Source: Mayfieldus sp963772265 | GTDB lineage: Bacteria; Actinomycetota; Thermoleophilia; Solirubrobacterales; 70-9 | Assembly: GCA_963772265.1 (NCBI GenBank) | Contig: CAVYWS010000001.1 | Coordinates: 62,001 to 126,000 of the forward strand | Direction: 5' to 3' | Length of the DNA: 64,000 nt | In this document: positions 34,264 to 41,994 of the stretch, one piece after another | How positions within the stretch are numbered: position 1 is the first letter of the stretch | Layout: each line of letters opens with the position of its first letter | The notes under the pieces: model-generated | The model's input: the letters and a program-made list of their open reading frames with translations, nothing else | The model's database searches: none | Told to the model about the DNA's origin: nothing | Program-made: the position numbers and the translations under genes

Positions 34264-34345
34264 TTCGCGTCTCCAGTCGTGGCGATGGGGCCGAAGTCCG
34301 GCTGACAAATAGTGTACATTCTTTCTTGAATAGCGTTTCTAGAAC

Positions 34346-34357
34346 ATTTGGCCAAAT
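34346..34357. promoter_or_regulatory. Palindrome in a divergent, AT-rich intergenic region
   Basis: ATTTGGCCAAAT is a perfect 12-base palindrome, 83 bases upstream of the minus-strand gene and 26 upstream of the plus-strand DUF2294-like gene. The surrounding 34300-34360 is clearly AT-richer than the genome (TAGTGTACATTC, CTTGAATAGCG), as expected for a divergent promoter. On the minus strand TACACT (34310-34315) is a possible -10 box. Candidate operator only. Confidence 0.4.
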
Positions 34358-34382
34358 ATGATGCAGGGAAGCGAGCTTCACA

Positions 34383-34790
34383 ATGACCGGCACCGGACGA
34401 AACAAGTTGCCCGCCAGTTTGTCGGACAGGATCAGCGGCGCGTTCGGCTCGATATGGACTCAGTACGCCAAAGAGCGACCGAGCGCTGTTCGAACCGAGA
34501 TCCGCGGCAACGTGATCACCTGCAGGCTCATCGATGCCGTGGGGGTGTTCAACAGAAGGATGATCGACCCGGTGACCGACGCAGCAGGCGGGGCGGGCAA
34601 GCTCAGCCTGGTCGACTACAAGAGAGATGCCGTCGCCGCGGTCGTGGGATTGACGCGACAGCGCGTCACGTCGTTTGTGAGCAGTCATGATCCGGACACC
34701 GATGTTGCAACCGAGGTCTTCACCTTGGAGCCGTCGCTTCGGCAGGGGCGCGCCCGCTCGCTGACACAGAGAGAAGCATTGAGGCCCTGA
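34383..34790 (+). CDS. DUF2294 / MpsC-like protein
   Basis: 135 residues from ATG 34383. The pattern ISGAFGSIWTQYAKERPSAV, RTEIRGNVITCRLIDAVG, and VVGLTRQRVTSFVSSHDPDT, then TEVFTLEP matches the short DUF2294 family (MpsC of the Staphylococcus membrane-potential/CO2 system is a distant relative). The usual GRGP after the first helix reads KERP here. The C-terminal 20 residues are variable. It heads a three-gene unit with the next two small genes. Confidence 0.65.
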   Translation: MTGTGRNKLPASLSDRISGAFGSIWTQYAKERPSAVRTEIRGNVITCRLIDAVGVFNRRMIDPVTDAAGGAGKLSLVDYKRDAVAAVVGLTRQRVTSFVSSHDPDTDVATEVFTLEPSLRQGRARSLTQREALRP

Positions 34791-35048
34791 GTGGACCGCA
34801 TCAGGACCCAAGAACGCGCCAGGGCGAGTGCAAGGCGCCGGCGGCTGGAGGACCTCACTGCAGAAGCCAAGTACGCCGGTGACCGCCATCGCCTTTACAG
34901 GGCGAAGGTTTACGGCCCGCAGCTGACAAGCCCAGGACGGCTGAGAGAGCTCGAGCGCGCTCGCCACCTCGCCGAGGCGAGGTTGCGCCGAGCGCAGGCT
35001 GAGACCTTGGGCGAGTCGGGTTTCAGTCGAATCGGGCCGACCCGATGA
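34791..35048 (+). CDS. Small Arg-rich helical hypothetical protein
   Basis: 85 residues; GTG 34791 directly follows the preceding TGA. Composition is strongly basic and helical: RTQERARASARRRRLEDLTA, EAKYAGDRHRLYRAKVYGPQ, then SPGRLRELERARHLAEARLR. No known domain. It could bind nucleic acid or simply form a coiled coil. Retained because start and stop both touch neighbours (ATGA overlap at the 3' end). Confidence 0.5.
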   Translation: MDRIRTQERARASARRRRLEDLTAEAKYAGDRHRLYRAKVYGPQLTSPGRLRELERARHLAEARLRRAQAETLGESGFSRIGPTR

Positions 35049-35248
35049 GCGAGCCCGCCCACGAATTCAAGGAAGGCCAGGCTGTCTGGGTCGAAGACGG
35101 CGACGGGAAGCAGCACCCCGGGATATTCGTCGGCGAGAACCAGAACGCCAGTTGGTTCGGCGGCGGTCCGAGCGCCTTGGTCGTGCACCCAGAGGCCGAT
35201 CGACCAGAGGTCGTCTCGATCTTCCGAATCACGCCAAGAGACGAGTAG
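35045..35248 (+). CDS. Small beta-rich hypothetical protein
   Basis: 67 residues from ATG 35045, overlapping the previous stop. Sequence FKEGQAVWVEDGDGKQHPGI, FVGENQNASWFGGGPSALVV, HPEADRPEVVSIFRITPRDE has the look of an SH3-like or Tudor-like barrel: a short strand series with VWV, GIFVGE, and ALVVH. Such modules bind protein or nucleic acid. Family not recognised. Confidence 0.55.
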   Translation: MSEPAHEFKEGQAVWVEDGDGKQHPGIFVGENQNASWFGGGPSALVVHPEADRPEVVSIFRITPRDE

Positions 35249-35316
35249 CGGAGCCCGAGCAACCGCAGAGCTGGCCGGTCGGGCTGTCCGACCGCCTGGA
35301 CCGGAACACTCATGGT

Positions 35317-35721
35317 GTGCAAGAGCCGGTTCGAACGGGAACTCGCGAGGTGCTCAAAGTGGCGCGCGCGGCCACTCCGACGCACGAGCTCCTGCGGTCC
35401 CGGCTCGCATTTCTCCTCGTCGCCACGGCTGTCCTGGACGCTGTCGCCAGCGTCCTCATTCTCACCTTCGAGCGACATGCAGACGGTACGGAGATCACCA
35501 ACCTCGGAGACTCCATCTTCTGGACGAGCACTCAGCTCCTCACCGTCTCATCCCAGCTGCCGAATCCGATCTCGACCCCCGCGCGCGTGCTCGATGTCTT
35601 CCTGCAGGGGTACGCGATATCGATCGTCGCGTTCCTCGCGGGCTCATTTGCCGCGTTCTTCCACCGGCGCAGCCTGGAGCGCGATCCGCCGAAGGATCTG
35701 CAAGCGGCGCGAGGCGACTGA
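35317..35721 (+). CDS. Two-helix ion-channel-like membrane protein
   Basis: From GTG 35317 (start uncertain) about 134 residues. Helix 1 SRLAFLLVATAVLDAVASVL, then an extracytoplasmic part with ITNLGDSIFWTSTQLLTVSS, and helix 2 VFLQGYAISIVAFLAGSFAA, followed by a basic cytoplasmic tail FFHRRSLERD. The layout helix - pore-like loop (FWTSTQLLTVSSQLPNP) - helix is that of K+ channel pore modules, with W-T-S preceding T-V, but the canonical TVGYG filter is replaced by TVSSQ. It may be a non-selective or degenerate channel. Confidence 0.6.
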   Translation: MQEPVRTGTREVLKVARAATPTHELLRSRLAFLLVATAVLDAVASVLILTFERHADGTEITNLGDSIFWTSTQLLTVSSQLPNPISTPARVLDVFLQGYAISIVAFLAGSFAAFFHRRSLERDPPKDLQAARGD

Positions 35722-35794
35722 AGTTCCGCCGGGCCGGGCTGCCGGGATAGCGGCTTCCCTAGCCTCTTGGAGACACCAACGAAAGGACTTGGAC

Positions 35795-36010
35795 ATGGCC
35801 GATGTCGAGTCGAAGGACAGAGTGCTGAGTCTGCCGACCGAGGAGCGCGGCTTCAAGCTCGCGCTGGAGCTCGACGTCAAACTGCCGTCGATCGCGGACC
35901 GCGACATCGCCGTCCAACCGGTCCGGTCCGCCGATCAGGTCTGTCCTTATTCCAATGCCACCCGGGGCAACATCGACCGCAAGCTGACGGCAAACGGGGT
36001 TCCGGTATAG
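35795..36010 (+). pseudogene. Truncated Ohr/OsmC-family protein (C-terminal half)
   Basis: ATG 35795 with an AAAGGA ribosome site gives 71 residues. ERGFKLALELDVKLPSIADR and ADQVCPYSNATRGNIDRKLT are the C-terminal strand-helix and the second redox cysteine motif (VCPYS) of organic hydroperoxide resistance protein Ohr. The N-terminal half with the first cysteine (AACF) is missing upstream, so no two-cysteine peroxidase can form. It is either a decayed gene or a re-purposed half-domain; the good ribosome site argues it is still translated. Confidence 0.65.
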
Positions 36011-36170
36011 CGGCATCGCTTCCGCTCTTGACACCACTGTCTCGGGGCCCTCGGCGGCGGAGCTGCCGCGCGAGTTCCAGCCGCGCACCCTTCGCCGCCG
36101 GGCGCTGCAGGCGATCGCTGCGCTCGCCGTCCTGGTCGCGATCGTCCTGCTCGCGCCGGGGCTCGGCGAG

Positions 36171-37085
36171 GTGCGGGACCGCCTGGCCGGCGCTGACCCC
36201 GGCTGGCTGGCGCTTGCGACGCTGCTCGAGGGCCTCTCCTTCGCCTCCTACGTGGTCATGTTCGGGCCGATCTTCTGCACCGGGCTCGGTTGGCAGCGGA
36301 GCTGGCAGATCGGGGGCGCGGAGCTGGCGATGGGTTCGCTGGTCCCGGCCAGCGGCGCCGGCGGGCTCGCCCTCGGCGCATGGGTCCTGCACCGCGGCGG
36401 AATGGGCGGCCAGCGGATCGCCCGCCGCTCGGTCGCCTTCTTCCTGATCAAGAGCGGCGTCAATTTCATCGCCGTCGCTGTGCTGGGGACGGTGATGGCG
36501 CTCGGCATCGTCGGGCCCGATCTGTCGCTGTGGCTGACCGCCGTCCCGGCCGCGGCGGCGACGCTGGCGATCGCCGCCGTGGTGGCGATCCCTCGGCTCG
36601 GCCCCGGCCGCGACCCGGGCACCGACGCATCCCGGCTTCGCCGCTGGGTCAGCGCCGCGCGGCGGGCGGTGATCGACGGCACCGCCGAGGCAGGACAGAT
36701 CCTGCGCTCCGGGGACCGCCGCGTGCTGGGGGGGTCGTTCGGATACTGGGCCTTCGACAACGCCGTGCTCTGGGCGACCTTTCACGCCTTCGCCTTCTCG
36801 CCCCCGCTCACCATCATCCTGATGGGCTACCTGATCGGCCAGCTCGGCGGGCTGCTGCCGATCCCCGGTGGAATCGGTGGCATCGACGGTGGACTGATCG
36901 GCACCCTGATCGTCTACGGAGCTCCCGCGGCCGGGACCGCCGCGGCCGTGCTCGCCTATCGCGTGATCCTCTTCTGGCTGCCACTCCTCGTCGGCGGCAT
37001 CGCCTTCTCGGCGCTGCGCCGCGATATGCCGAGCGAAGGCGAGTTCGCCACCTGCGCGCCGGCGATCGCGGCGCAATTCAGCTGA
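36171..37085 (+). CDS. UPF0104 / LPG-synthase-like transmembrane protein (N-terminus uncertain)
   Basis: Flippase-domain protein (PF03706), 304 residues from GTG 36171, seven or eight membrane helices, with LEGLSFASYVVMFGPIFCTG, SLVPASGAGGLALGAWVLHR, FFLIKSGVNFIAVAVLGTVM, and the family-conserved LLPIPGGIGGIDGGLIGTLI. The frame is open back to 35988 without any ATG/GTG/TTG and encodes another membrane helix (QAIAALAVLVAIVLLAPGLG), so the true start is upstream, hidden by an indel or a rare start. No MprF catalytic domain is attached; substrate unknown. Confidence 0.8.
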   Translation: MRDRLAGADPGWLALATLLEGLSFASYVVMFGPIFCTGLGWQRSWQIGGAELAMGSLVPASGAGGLALGAWVLHRGGMGGQRIARRSVAFFLIKSGVNFIAVAVLGTVMALGIVGPDLSLWLTAVPAAAATLAIAAVVAIPRLGPGRDPGTDASRLRRWVSAARRAVIDGTAEAGQILRSGDRRVLGGSFGYWAFDNAVLWATFHAFAFSPPLTIILMGYLIGQLGGLLPIPGGIGGIDGGLIGTLIVYGAPAAGTAAAVLAYRVILFWLPLLVGGIAFSALRRDMPSEGEFATCAPAIAAQFS

Positions 37086-37098
37086 AGTGGTCGAGCCA

Positions 37099-37128
37099 AG
37101 AGACGCCCGGCGAATGGCCGGACGCTCT
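37099..37128. repeat. Hairpin repeat, divergent copy
   Basis: AGAGACGCCCGGCGAATGGC... forms a stem with flanking GCGTC-like arms around GAATG. It is a diverged member of a hairpin family also found at 43036, 56601 and 59379 (core AGAGACGCCCCGCC, then GGCGGGGCGCTCT). It lies 13 bases downstream of the UPF0104 stop, so it may act as a terminator, though no T-tract follows. Confidence 0.6.
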
Positions 37129-37173
37129 GGGGGATACTGATTCGCCTCAGAGCGGTCAGACGAAGTAGAGCGA

Positions 37174-38319
37174 ATGGCGGCTGCTGGCGGTATGCAGAAT
37201 TCAGCGACAGAAATGAGGGAGGGAGCGCGATTGGTCGAGGTCGACGCGTATGCGGACCCGCGATGGGATGCGTTCGTACGTCGACACCCGCGTGCCACCG
37301 CGAACCACCTCAGTGCCTGGGCGCGAATCCTGCAGCAGGCTTATGGATTCAAGCCCCGCTATCTGGCGCTGACGGACGACTCGGGGGCGATCGTCGGCGT
37401 GATGCCCCTCGTCTACGCGCGGGGTCTCGTGTCCGGGCCGAGGCTGAACTCGCTGCCCGCGCTCCGCTGGGCCGGGCCCTTGGCCGCGACCCTCAAGCAG
37501 GAGGCAGAGCTTCTGAGCGCCGCATGCGACCTCGTGCGCACGGGGAAAGCCAAGCGGCTTGCGTTGGTGACGGCAAACGGCGGACACGAGGACCTCGTGG
37601 CCGGTCTCGGACCCAATCCACAATCGCCATCCTGGCGCCTGCCGCTACCCAGCGATCCGGCCGAGTACAGAAGGAAGCTGAAGAAGCGCTCGAAGGGCTG
37701 CTTCTACGACGTCAAGAAAGCCTGGGCGTCGGGGGTGACCGTTCGCGAAGCGCGCTCGAGCGCCGACCTTCGTACCTTCTACCGCTTCTATCTGCAGACG
37801 ATGAGGCGGCGCCGCGCCCTGCCCCGCCCCTTCAGGAAGATGTCGCTGGCCAGGGAGCTGCTTGGCCCTGAGATCGTCAGGCTGTCGATCGCCGAGCTCG
37901 ACGGGGTGCCTGTGGCCGGCCTTCTGTGCCACGTCTTCAACGGCATGGTCGAGGCGATGTACCAAGCCAGCGACGAGCGGTATCTGTCCGTGCATCCCAA
38001 CCATGCTCTTTACGACCACGCGATCGTGAGCGCGATCGAAGAGGGCCTCGATCATTTCGACTTCGGGGGCGCCTGGCCCGACGAGTCCCTCGCCTCCTTC
38101 AAGCGCCGCTGGGGGGCCGAGCCCGTCGAGAGGTTCGGTTACGCCTATCCCGCAGGTGCTGATGAATCCGCAGAGGGGTCAGAGGGAGCGGGGGCAAGTG
38201 CCCTCATCCGTGCCCAGGCTCGGATCTTCGAGGGCGGCCGCGTGCTGTCGTGGAGCTGGAACCGCGTGCCGCTGGCCGTCACCCGGCTGATCGGCGAGCT
38301 GGTCTGGAAGTACGTCTGA
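37174..38319 (+). CDS. FemAB/BioF2-like GNAT acyltransferase
   Basis: 381 residues from ATG 37174; ATG 37192 or 37213 are alternative starts. Double-GNAT fold of the FemAB/lipid-linked-precursor type: FVRRHPRATANHLSAWARIL, LPALRWAGPLA, KKRSKGCFYDVKKAWASGVT, FYRFYLQTMRRRRALPRPFR, HVFNGMVEAMYQASDERYLS and the C-terminal hallmark FDFGGAWPDESLASFKRRWG. Such proteins add amino acids or acyl groups to cell-wall or surface polymers; many act in exopolysaccharide loci. A C-terminal amphipathic helix (LIGELVWKYV) may touch the membrane. Confidence 0.82.
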   Translation: MAAAGGMQNSATEMREGARLVEVDAYADPRWDAFVRRHPRATANHLSAWARILQQAYGFKPRYLALTDDSGAIVGVMPLVYARGLVSGPRLNSLPALRWAGPLAATLKQEAELLSAACDLVRTGKAKRLALVTANGGHEDLVAGLGPNPQSPSWRLPLPSDPAEYRRKLKKRSKGCFYDVKKAWASGVTVREARSSADLRTFYRFYLQTMRRRRALPRPFRKMSLARELLGPEIVRLSIAELDGVPVAGLLCHVFNGMVEAMYQASDERYLSVHPNHALYDHAIVSAIEEGLDHFDFGGAWPDESLASFKRRWGAEPVERFGYAYPAGADESAEGSEGAGASALIRAQARIFEGGRVLSWSWNRVPLAVTRLIGELVWKYV

Positions 38320-38352
38320 CCCGTTCTTGCCGGCCTTCGGGCCCGCCGCGGC

Positions 38353-39474
38353 TCAGCCGACGTGCCGCCGGAGCATCTGCCGGACAAAACGCAGCGCTGG
38401 ACGGGGATCGCGGACTGAGGCAACGCTGTGAACCGACCCTCGGGCGGATCGAAACGCTGCGAGCGCCTCCGGCCTGCGGTCTCGCTCGGTGAGCGCACCG
38501 CGCAGATCGCCGGCAAACCACTGGTAGCGGATCCCGGGAGCTGCGTCCCGGCGCTCGGCGGGACGACCCATCGCGAGTTGCGCCCAGAGTGCCGGAAAGT
38601 TCACGCCGGCCGCCACGGCAAGCGCAAGCGACCCATAGATGCGCCCGTTGAAGTCGATCAGGCGCGGCTGCCCGTCTTCGGGCACCAGGAACTCGAGGTG
38701 CGCCAGCCCGAACCAACCGAGGTCGGCGAGCAGCGCCGTCGTCTTTTCTGCGAGGTCCTCGTCGATCGGCACCGTTCGCGAGCGAGCGTCGACCCCGGCA
38801 CGCCGCGGGTAGGTTTGCTCGGCCACCTGCTGTGCACGGGCGATCACCTCACCGTCGCTGTCGAGCAGCAGGGTCAGGGCCATGAGCTCCCCATCGACGT
38901 GCTCCTGGATGAGCGGCTGGCGGCCCACGGCATGCAGCTCTCGCATCCGGTCCTCCGCCTCGGCGTCGTCCCCCGCGAGCAAGACTTCCATCCGCGCCGA
39001 GGAGCCGGCCCGGTCCAGTGCCGGGTGCAGCTTTGCCTTGACCACCGTTCGCGCTCCGCTCGCCACCGGAAGCCGGCCGTTGACCGTCGCGGGAACGGCG
39101 ATGCCGACTCGCTCTGCGGCCTCTGCCAGGTTCAACTTGTCGAACGCCGCGACCACCTGTTCATGCGCCGGATACGGGACGCGCATCGGCATGACCGCCT
39201 CCCGTGCGATCGACGTGCCGAAAACGTCAGCGTCCCTGGCGGGGAACACGATGTCGTATTCGGCCTCCGACGCAACGGCTGCAAGGGCTTCTTCAAAGCC
39301 GGCGAGCCCGTCTTCGGGCGCAGGAACCCGGTGCCAGCGGGTGACCGCCCGCGAGACCGCTGAGAAACCTCGGATCGGACTGGCGATCCCAACCGTCCAG
39401 CCGGCGGCCGACAGGGCACGGGCGGCCGCGAGCGCCTGGCGCGAAAATCCATCCTCGACAATGAGTGCGCGCAT
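38353..39474 (-). CDS. ATP-grasp carboxylate-amine ligase-like protein
   Basis: 373 residues from ATG 39474 (MRALIVEDGFSRQALAAARA). An open frame continues upstream for 250 codons, but that stretch is Arg/Ser/Pro-rich antisense shadow. The N-terminal Rossmann-like part has YDIVFPARDADVFG. The ATP-grasp core has VVKAKLHPALDRAGSSARME, PLIQEHVDGELMALTLLLDS and LAHLEFLVPEDGQPRLIDFN followed by GRIYGSLALAV with Mg-binding E, D and N residues. It may ligate an amino acid to a sugar, peptide or polymer, fitting the FemAB neighbour, but substrates are unknown. Confidence 0.8.
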   Translation of the reverse strand: MRALIVEDGFSRQALAAARALSAAGWTVGIASPIRGFSAVSRAVTRWHRVPAPEDGLAGFEEALAAVASEAEYDIVFPARDADVFGTSIAREAVMPMRVPYPAHEQVVAAFDKLNLAEAAERVGIAVPATVNGRLPVASGARTVVKAKLHPALDRAGSSARMEVLLAGDDAEAEDRMRELHAVGRQPLIQEHVDGELMALTLLLDSDGEVIARAQQVAEQTYPRRAGVDARSRTVPIDEDLAEKTTALLADLGWFGLAHLEFLVPEDGQPRLIDFNGRIYGSLALAVAAGVNFPALWAQLAMGRPAERRDAAPGIRYQWFAGDLRGALTERDRRPEALAAFRSARGSVHSVASVRDPRPALRFVRQMLRRHVG

Positions 39475-39667
39475 AGGAAAATTGCGGGTGATCGGGACGG
39501 GACCCCCGGACTGGACACAGATGCGATCAACCGCCGAGGGAACGATATGCGACCGGGTTTGAACCCGCACCAGTTCATCCCCGCCAGCATGGGCACGGCC
39601 CGCTGCGTACTGCACGAGTCCGGCATGTGGCGCGCGCGGGGCTGCGGCGCGCCAAGATTTGCGACCT

Positions 39668-40273
39668 ATGGACGTCACCGTGCTCGACACCACGCGCTCG
39701 CTGGTTTCGCGCTGGCGGATGTGGCGCCGCACCGGGAGGCGCCGCATCGAATACGACGGGATCGTGCTGCGGCGGCATGGCCTCACCCTGCGCGCGTTCA
39801 GGCTCGAGGACCTGCCGCGGTTGCTCGAGATCGTGCGGGACCCCGAGATCGTGCGCTTCTCCCACCTTCCCGACCGCTGGCGCACCAATGACGGCGCGCT
39901 CGAATACCTGCTCTCGCTGCCCCGGCTCGCGGCGGCGGGGCGGAGGGTGGACCTGGCCATCGAGTCCCAGCGTCCCGGCTGCCTGGTCGGCCGCGCCGCG
40001 CTGCGGGACATCTTCTGGAACGAGGGGCGCGCAGCGGTCGCCACCTTGGTCGCGCCGGAGGCCCGCGGCAACGGAATCGCCAGCAAGGCCCTCGCCCTGA
40101 TCTCCGACTGGGCATTCTCCGAGCTCGGGTTGCGCCGCGTCGAGGCCGACCCCGATCGCGAGAACATGCCCTCGCGCCGGATGCTTGAGCGCGCCGGCTT
40201 TGTGGCCGAGGGGGCCAGGCGTCTCGACGACGGCCGCAGGATCGTCATCTACGGGCGCGCTGCGCCTGGATAG
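39668..40273 (+). CDS. GNAT family N-acetyltransferase (RimJ/RimL type)
   Basis: 201 residues from ATG 39668. After a ~35-residue basic leader (WRMWRRTGRRRIEYDGIVLR), the domain follows the RimJ/RimL pattern: LTLRAFRLEDLPRLLEIVRD, FSHLPDRW, VATLVAPEARGNGIASKALA (acetyl-CoA-binding motif with RGNGIA), SDWAFSELGLRRVEADPDRE, NMPSRRMLERAGFVAEG. The acceptor is unknown; family members acetylate ribosomal proteins, amino-acid derivatives or antibiotics. Divergent from the ATP-grasp gene, 193 bases apart. Confidence 0.88.
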   Translation: MDVTVLDTTRSLVSRWRMWRRTGRRRIEYDGIVLRRHGLTLRAFRLEDLPRLLEIVRDPEIVRFSHLPDRWRTNDGALEYLLSLPRLAAAGRRVDLAIESQRPGCLVGRAALRDIFWNEGRAAVATLVAPEARGNGIASKALALISDWAFSELGLRRVEADPDRENMPSRRMLERAGFVAEGARRLDDGRRIVIYGRAAPG

Positions 40274-40430
40274 AACGCCGCTGCCACCGAGACGTTGAAT
40301 CCTGTCGCCCGGCTCCGCGAACCGCTTCAGCGCCGGCGCGAGCATGCACCGCTTAGTGTGGAGGTCGCACTCGGGCGCTCCCGAATAGACTGAGACGGCT
40401 GGCGCTCACAATCCTGATCCTGGAGGTTTC

Positions 40431-41357
40431 ATGAGCCTGGGCTATGACGGCAAGCTCTACATCCTTGCCTTCGACCATCGCGGATCGTTCACAAAACGAT
40501 TTGGGATCGAGGGTGATCCAACCTCCGAGCAGATCGAGCGCATCGCCGACGGCAAACACCTGATCTTCGAGGGCCTCGAGGCGGCGCTTGCGCGCGGTGC
40601 GGATCCGTCGGTGAGCGGCGCCCTGGTCGACGAGCAGTTCGGGGGCCCCGCCCAGGTTCCAGAGCAGGCAAAGGGGAAGGGGATCAAGCTCGCAATGCCG
40701 GTGGAGAAGAGCGGCCAGACCGAATTCGACTTCGAGTACGGGGACGACTTCGGCGCTCATATCGAGCATTTCGACCCGGACTTCTCAAAGGTGCTCGTCC
40801 GCTACAACCCCGACGGCGACGCGGAGATGAACGAGCGACAGGCGCAGCGACTGCGGCGCCTGTCGGAGTGGCTTCACGAGCACGATCGCAAGTTCCTCTT
40901 CGAACTCCTGGTCCCGGCCGAGGAGTCGCAGCTCGCCTCCGTGGGCGGCGATTCCGACCGCTACGACTCCGAACTGCGCCCGGAGCTGATGATTCGCGCG
41001 ATCGCCGAGCTGCAGAACGCCGGTGTGGAGGCCGATGTCTGGAAGATCGAGGGCGTCGACGAGCGCGCCGACTGCGAGCGGATTGCGGCTCAGTGCCGCA
41101 CGGACGGACGTGAAGGGGTGGTCTGTGTGGTGCTCGGGCGCGGGGCAGACGACGACAAGGTCGATCACTGGCTTCGCCAGGGGGCCCCGGTTGAGACCTA
41201 CGTGGGCTTCGCGATCGGGCGCTCGATCTGGGGCGACCCGCTCCAGGGCTTCATCGACGGCAGCCTGTCGCGCGAGGATGCCGCGGCGAAGGTGGCGGAC
41301 AACTACCTGCGCTTCATCGACGTCTACACCTCCGCCGAGTCGCCGGTCGGCAACTAG
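40431..41357 (+). CDS. DUF2090 aldolase-like protein
   Basis: 308 residues, ATG 40431 after a good ribosome site (TGGAGG). TIM-barrel class I aldolase-like protein of the DUF2090 family (also the C-terminal part of IolC in some genomes). Motifs: LYILAFDHRGSFTKRFG, GALVDEQFGGPAQVPEQAKG, KGIKLAMPVEKSGQTEFDFE, VLVRYNPDGDAEMNERQ, KFLFELLVPAEESQLASVGG, DVWKIEGVDERADCERIAAQ, and FAIGRSIWGDPLQGFI. The Lys in DVWKIEG is the candidate Schiff-base residue. Related to tagatose-bisphosphate/myo-inositol-pathway aldolases; substrate unknown. Confidence 0.85.
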   Translation: MSLGYDGKLYILAFDHRGSFTKRFGIEGDPTSEQIERIADGKHLIFEGLEAALARGADPSVSGALVDEQFGGPAQVPEQAKGKGIKLAMPVEKSGQTEFDFEYGDDFGAHIEHFDPDFSKVLVRYNPDGDAEMNERQAQRLRRLSEWLHEHDRKFLFELLVPAEESQLASVGGDSDRYDSELRPELMIRAIAELQNAGVEADVWKIEGVDERADCERIAAQCRTDGREGVVCVVLGRGADDDKVDHWLRQGAPVETYVGFAIGRSIWGDPLQGFIDGSLSREDAAAKVADNYLRFIDVYTSAESPVGN

Positions 41358-41381
41358 CCGAGCCCGGGGGCTCTGCGAGAT

Positions 41382-41994
41382 TCAGCTCTGCTTGACGACG
41401 GCGTAGACGACCCGCTCCGCGACGTCGACCACCGTCTCCCCGATTCGTGAGCAGCGCCGGTAGAGCTCGCGCCTCGAGATGCGCTCGCGCATGTCCTGCA
41501 CCTCGAGCAGGGCGCCCATGCCGTGGTAGTAGGCGTGCTCGAGACGGCGTACCGCGGCGATCGCCGCGTCGGCGGGCTCGATCGCGTCCGCGCCGGAGGA
41601 GCCGAGGCGCGCGATTGCCTCGTCGATCAGATGCACGGACTCGCTCATCAGCGTCGCCATCTCGGCGATCCCCGGGTCGGGGCCGGTGTCCATGACCTCC
41701 GACTCGTTGATCAGGTCGCGCACGTAGTTGAGGATCCGATCGATGCCGCGCGAGAGGGTGAACAGGTCTTCGGGCTCCAGCGGAGTTACGAACGCCTCGC
41801 GCAGCGCGCCGAGCAGCTCCCGCTTCGCCGCATCGCCCTTCAGTTCGGCGTCGCGAACCATCTTCGCTGCGCTGACATCGCCCGCGGCCCAGGTCGGCGA
41901 ATGCGTCCACACCCTCGATCGTCACCGCGAGCTGGCGCCGCAGGAGACCCTTTACGTCCGGGGTTTCGGGCAGGAACCAGCGTCCGTGGTTCAC
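41382..41994 (-). CDS. DUF47/PhoU-like phosphate-transport accessory protein (one frame break)
   Basis: About 203 residues. GTG 41994 overlaps the pit stop (GTGA) and begins NHGRWFLPETPDVKGLLRRQ. An extra G near 41886 (CGCGGGCGATG) breaks the frame; correction gives DLGRGDVSAAKMVRDAELKG, then KRELLGALREAFVTPLEPED, the DUF47 hallmark LFTLSRGIDRILNYVRDLIN, and EHAYYHGMGALLEVQDMRER. Helical bundle proteins of this type are coded with Pit transporters and regulate or gate phosphate uptake. Full length after correction. Confidence 0.88.

Noticed and set aside
34131..34967. 278-codon minus-strand frame across the DUF2294-like gene
   Set aside because: Crosses the divergent promoter region and two better supported genes; no domain-like sequence.
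39475..40248. N-terminal extension of the ATP-grasp frame, giving a 631-aa protein
   Set aside because: The extension is Arg/Ser/Pro-rich shadow of the plus-strand GNAT gene; the family N-terminus begins at ATG 39474.
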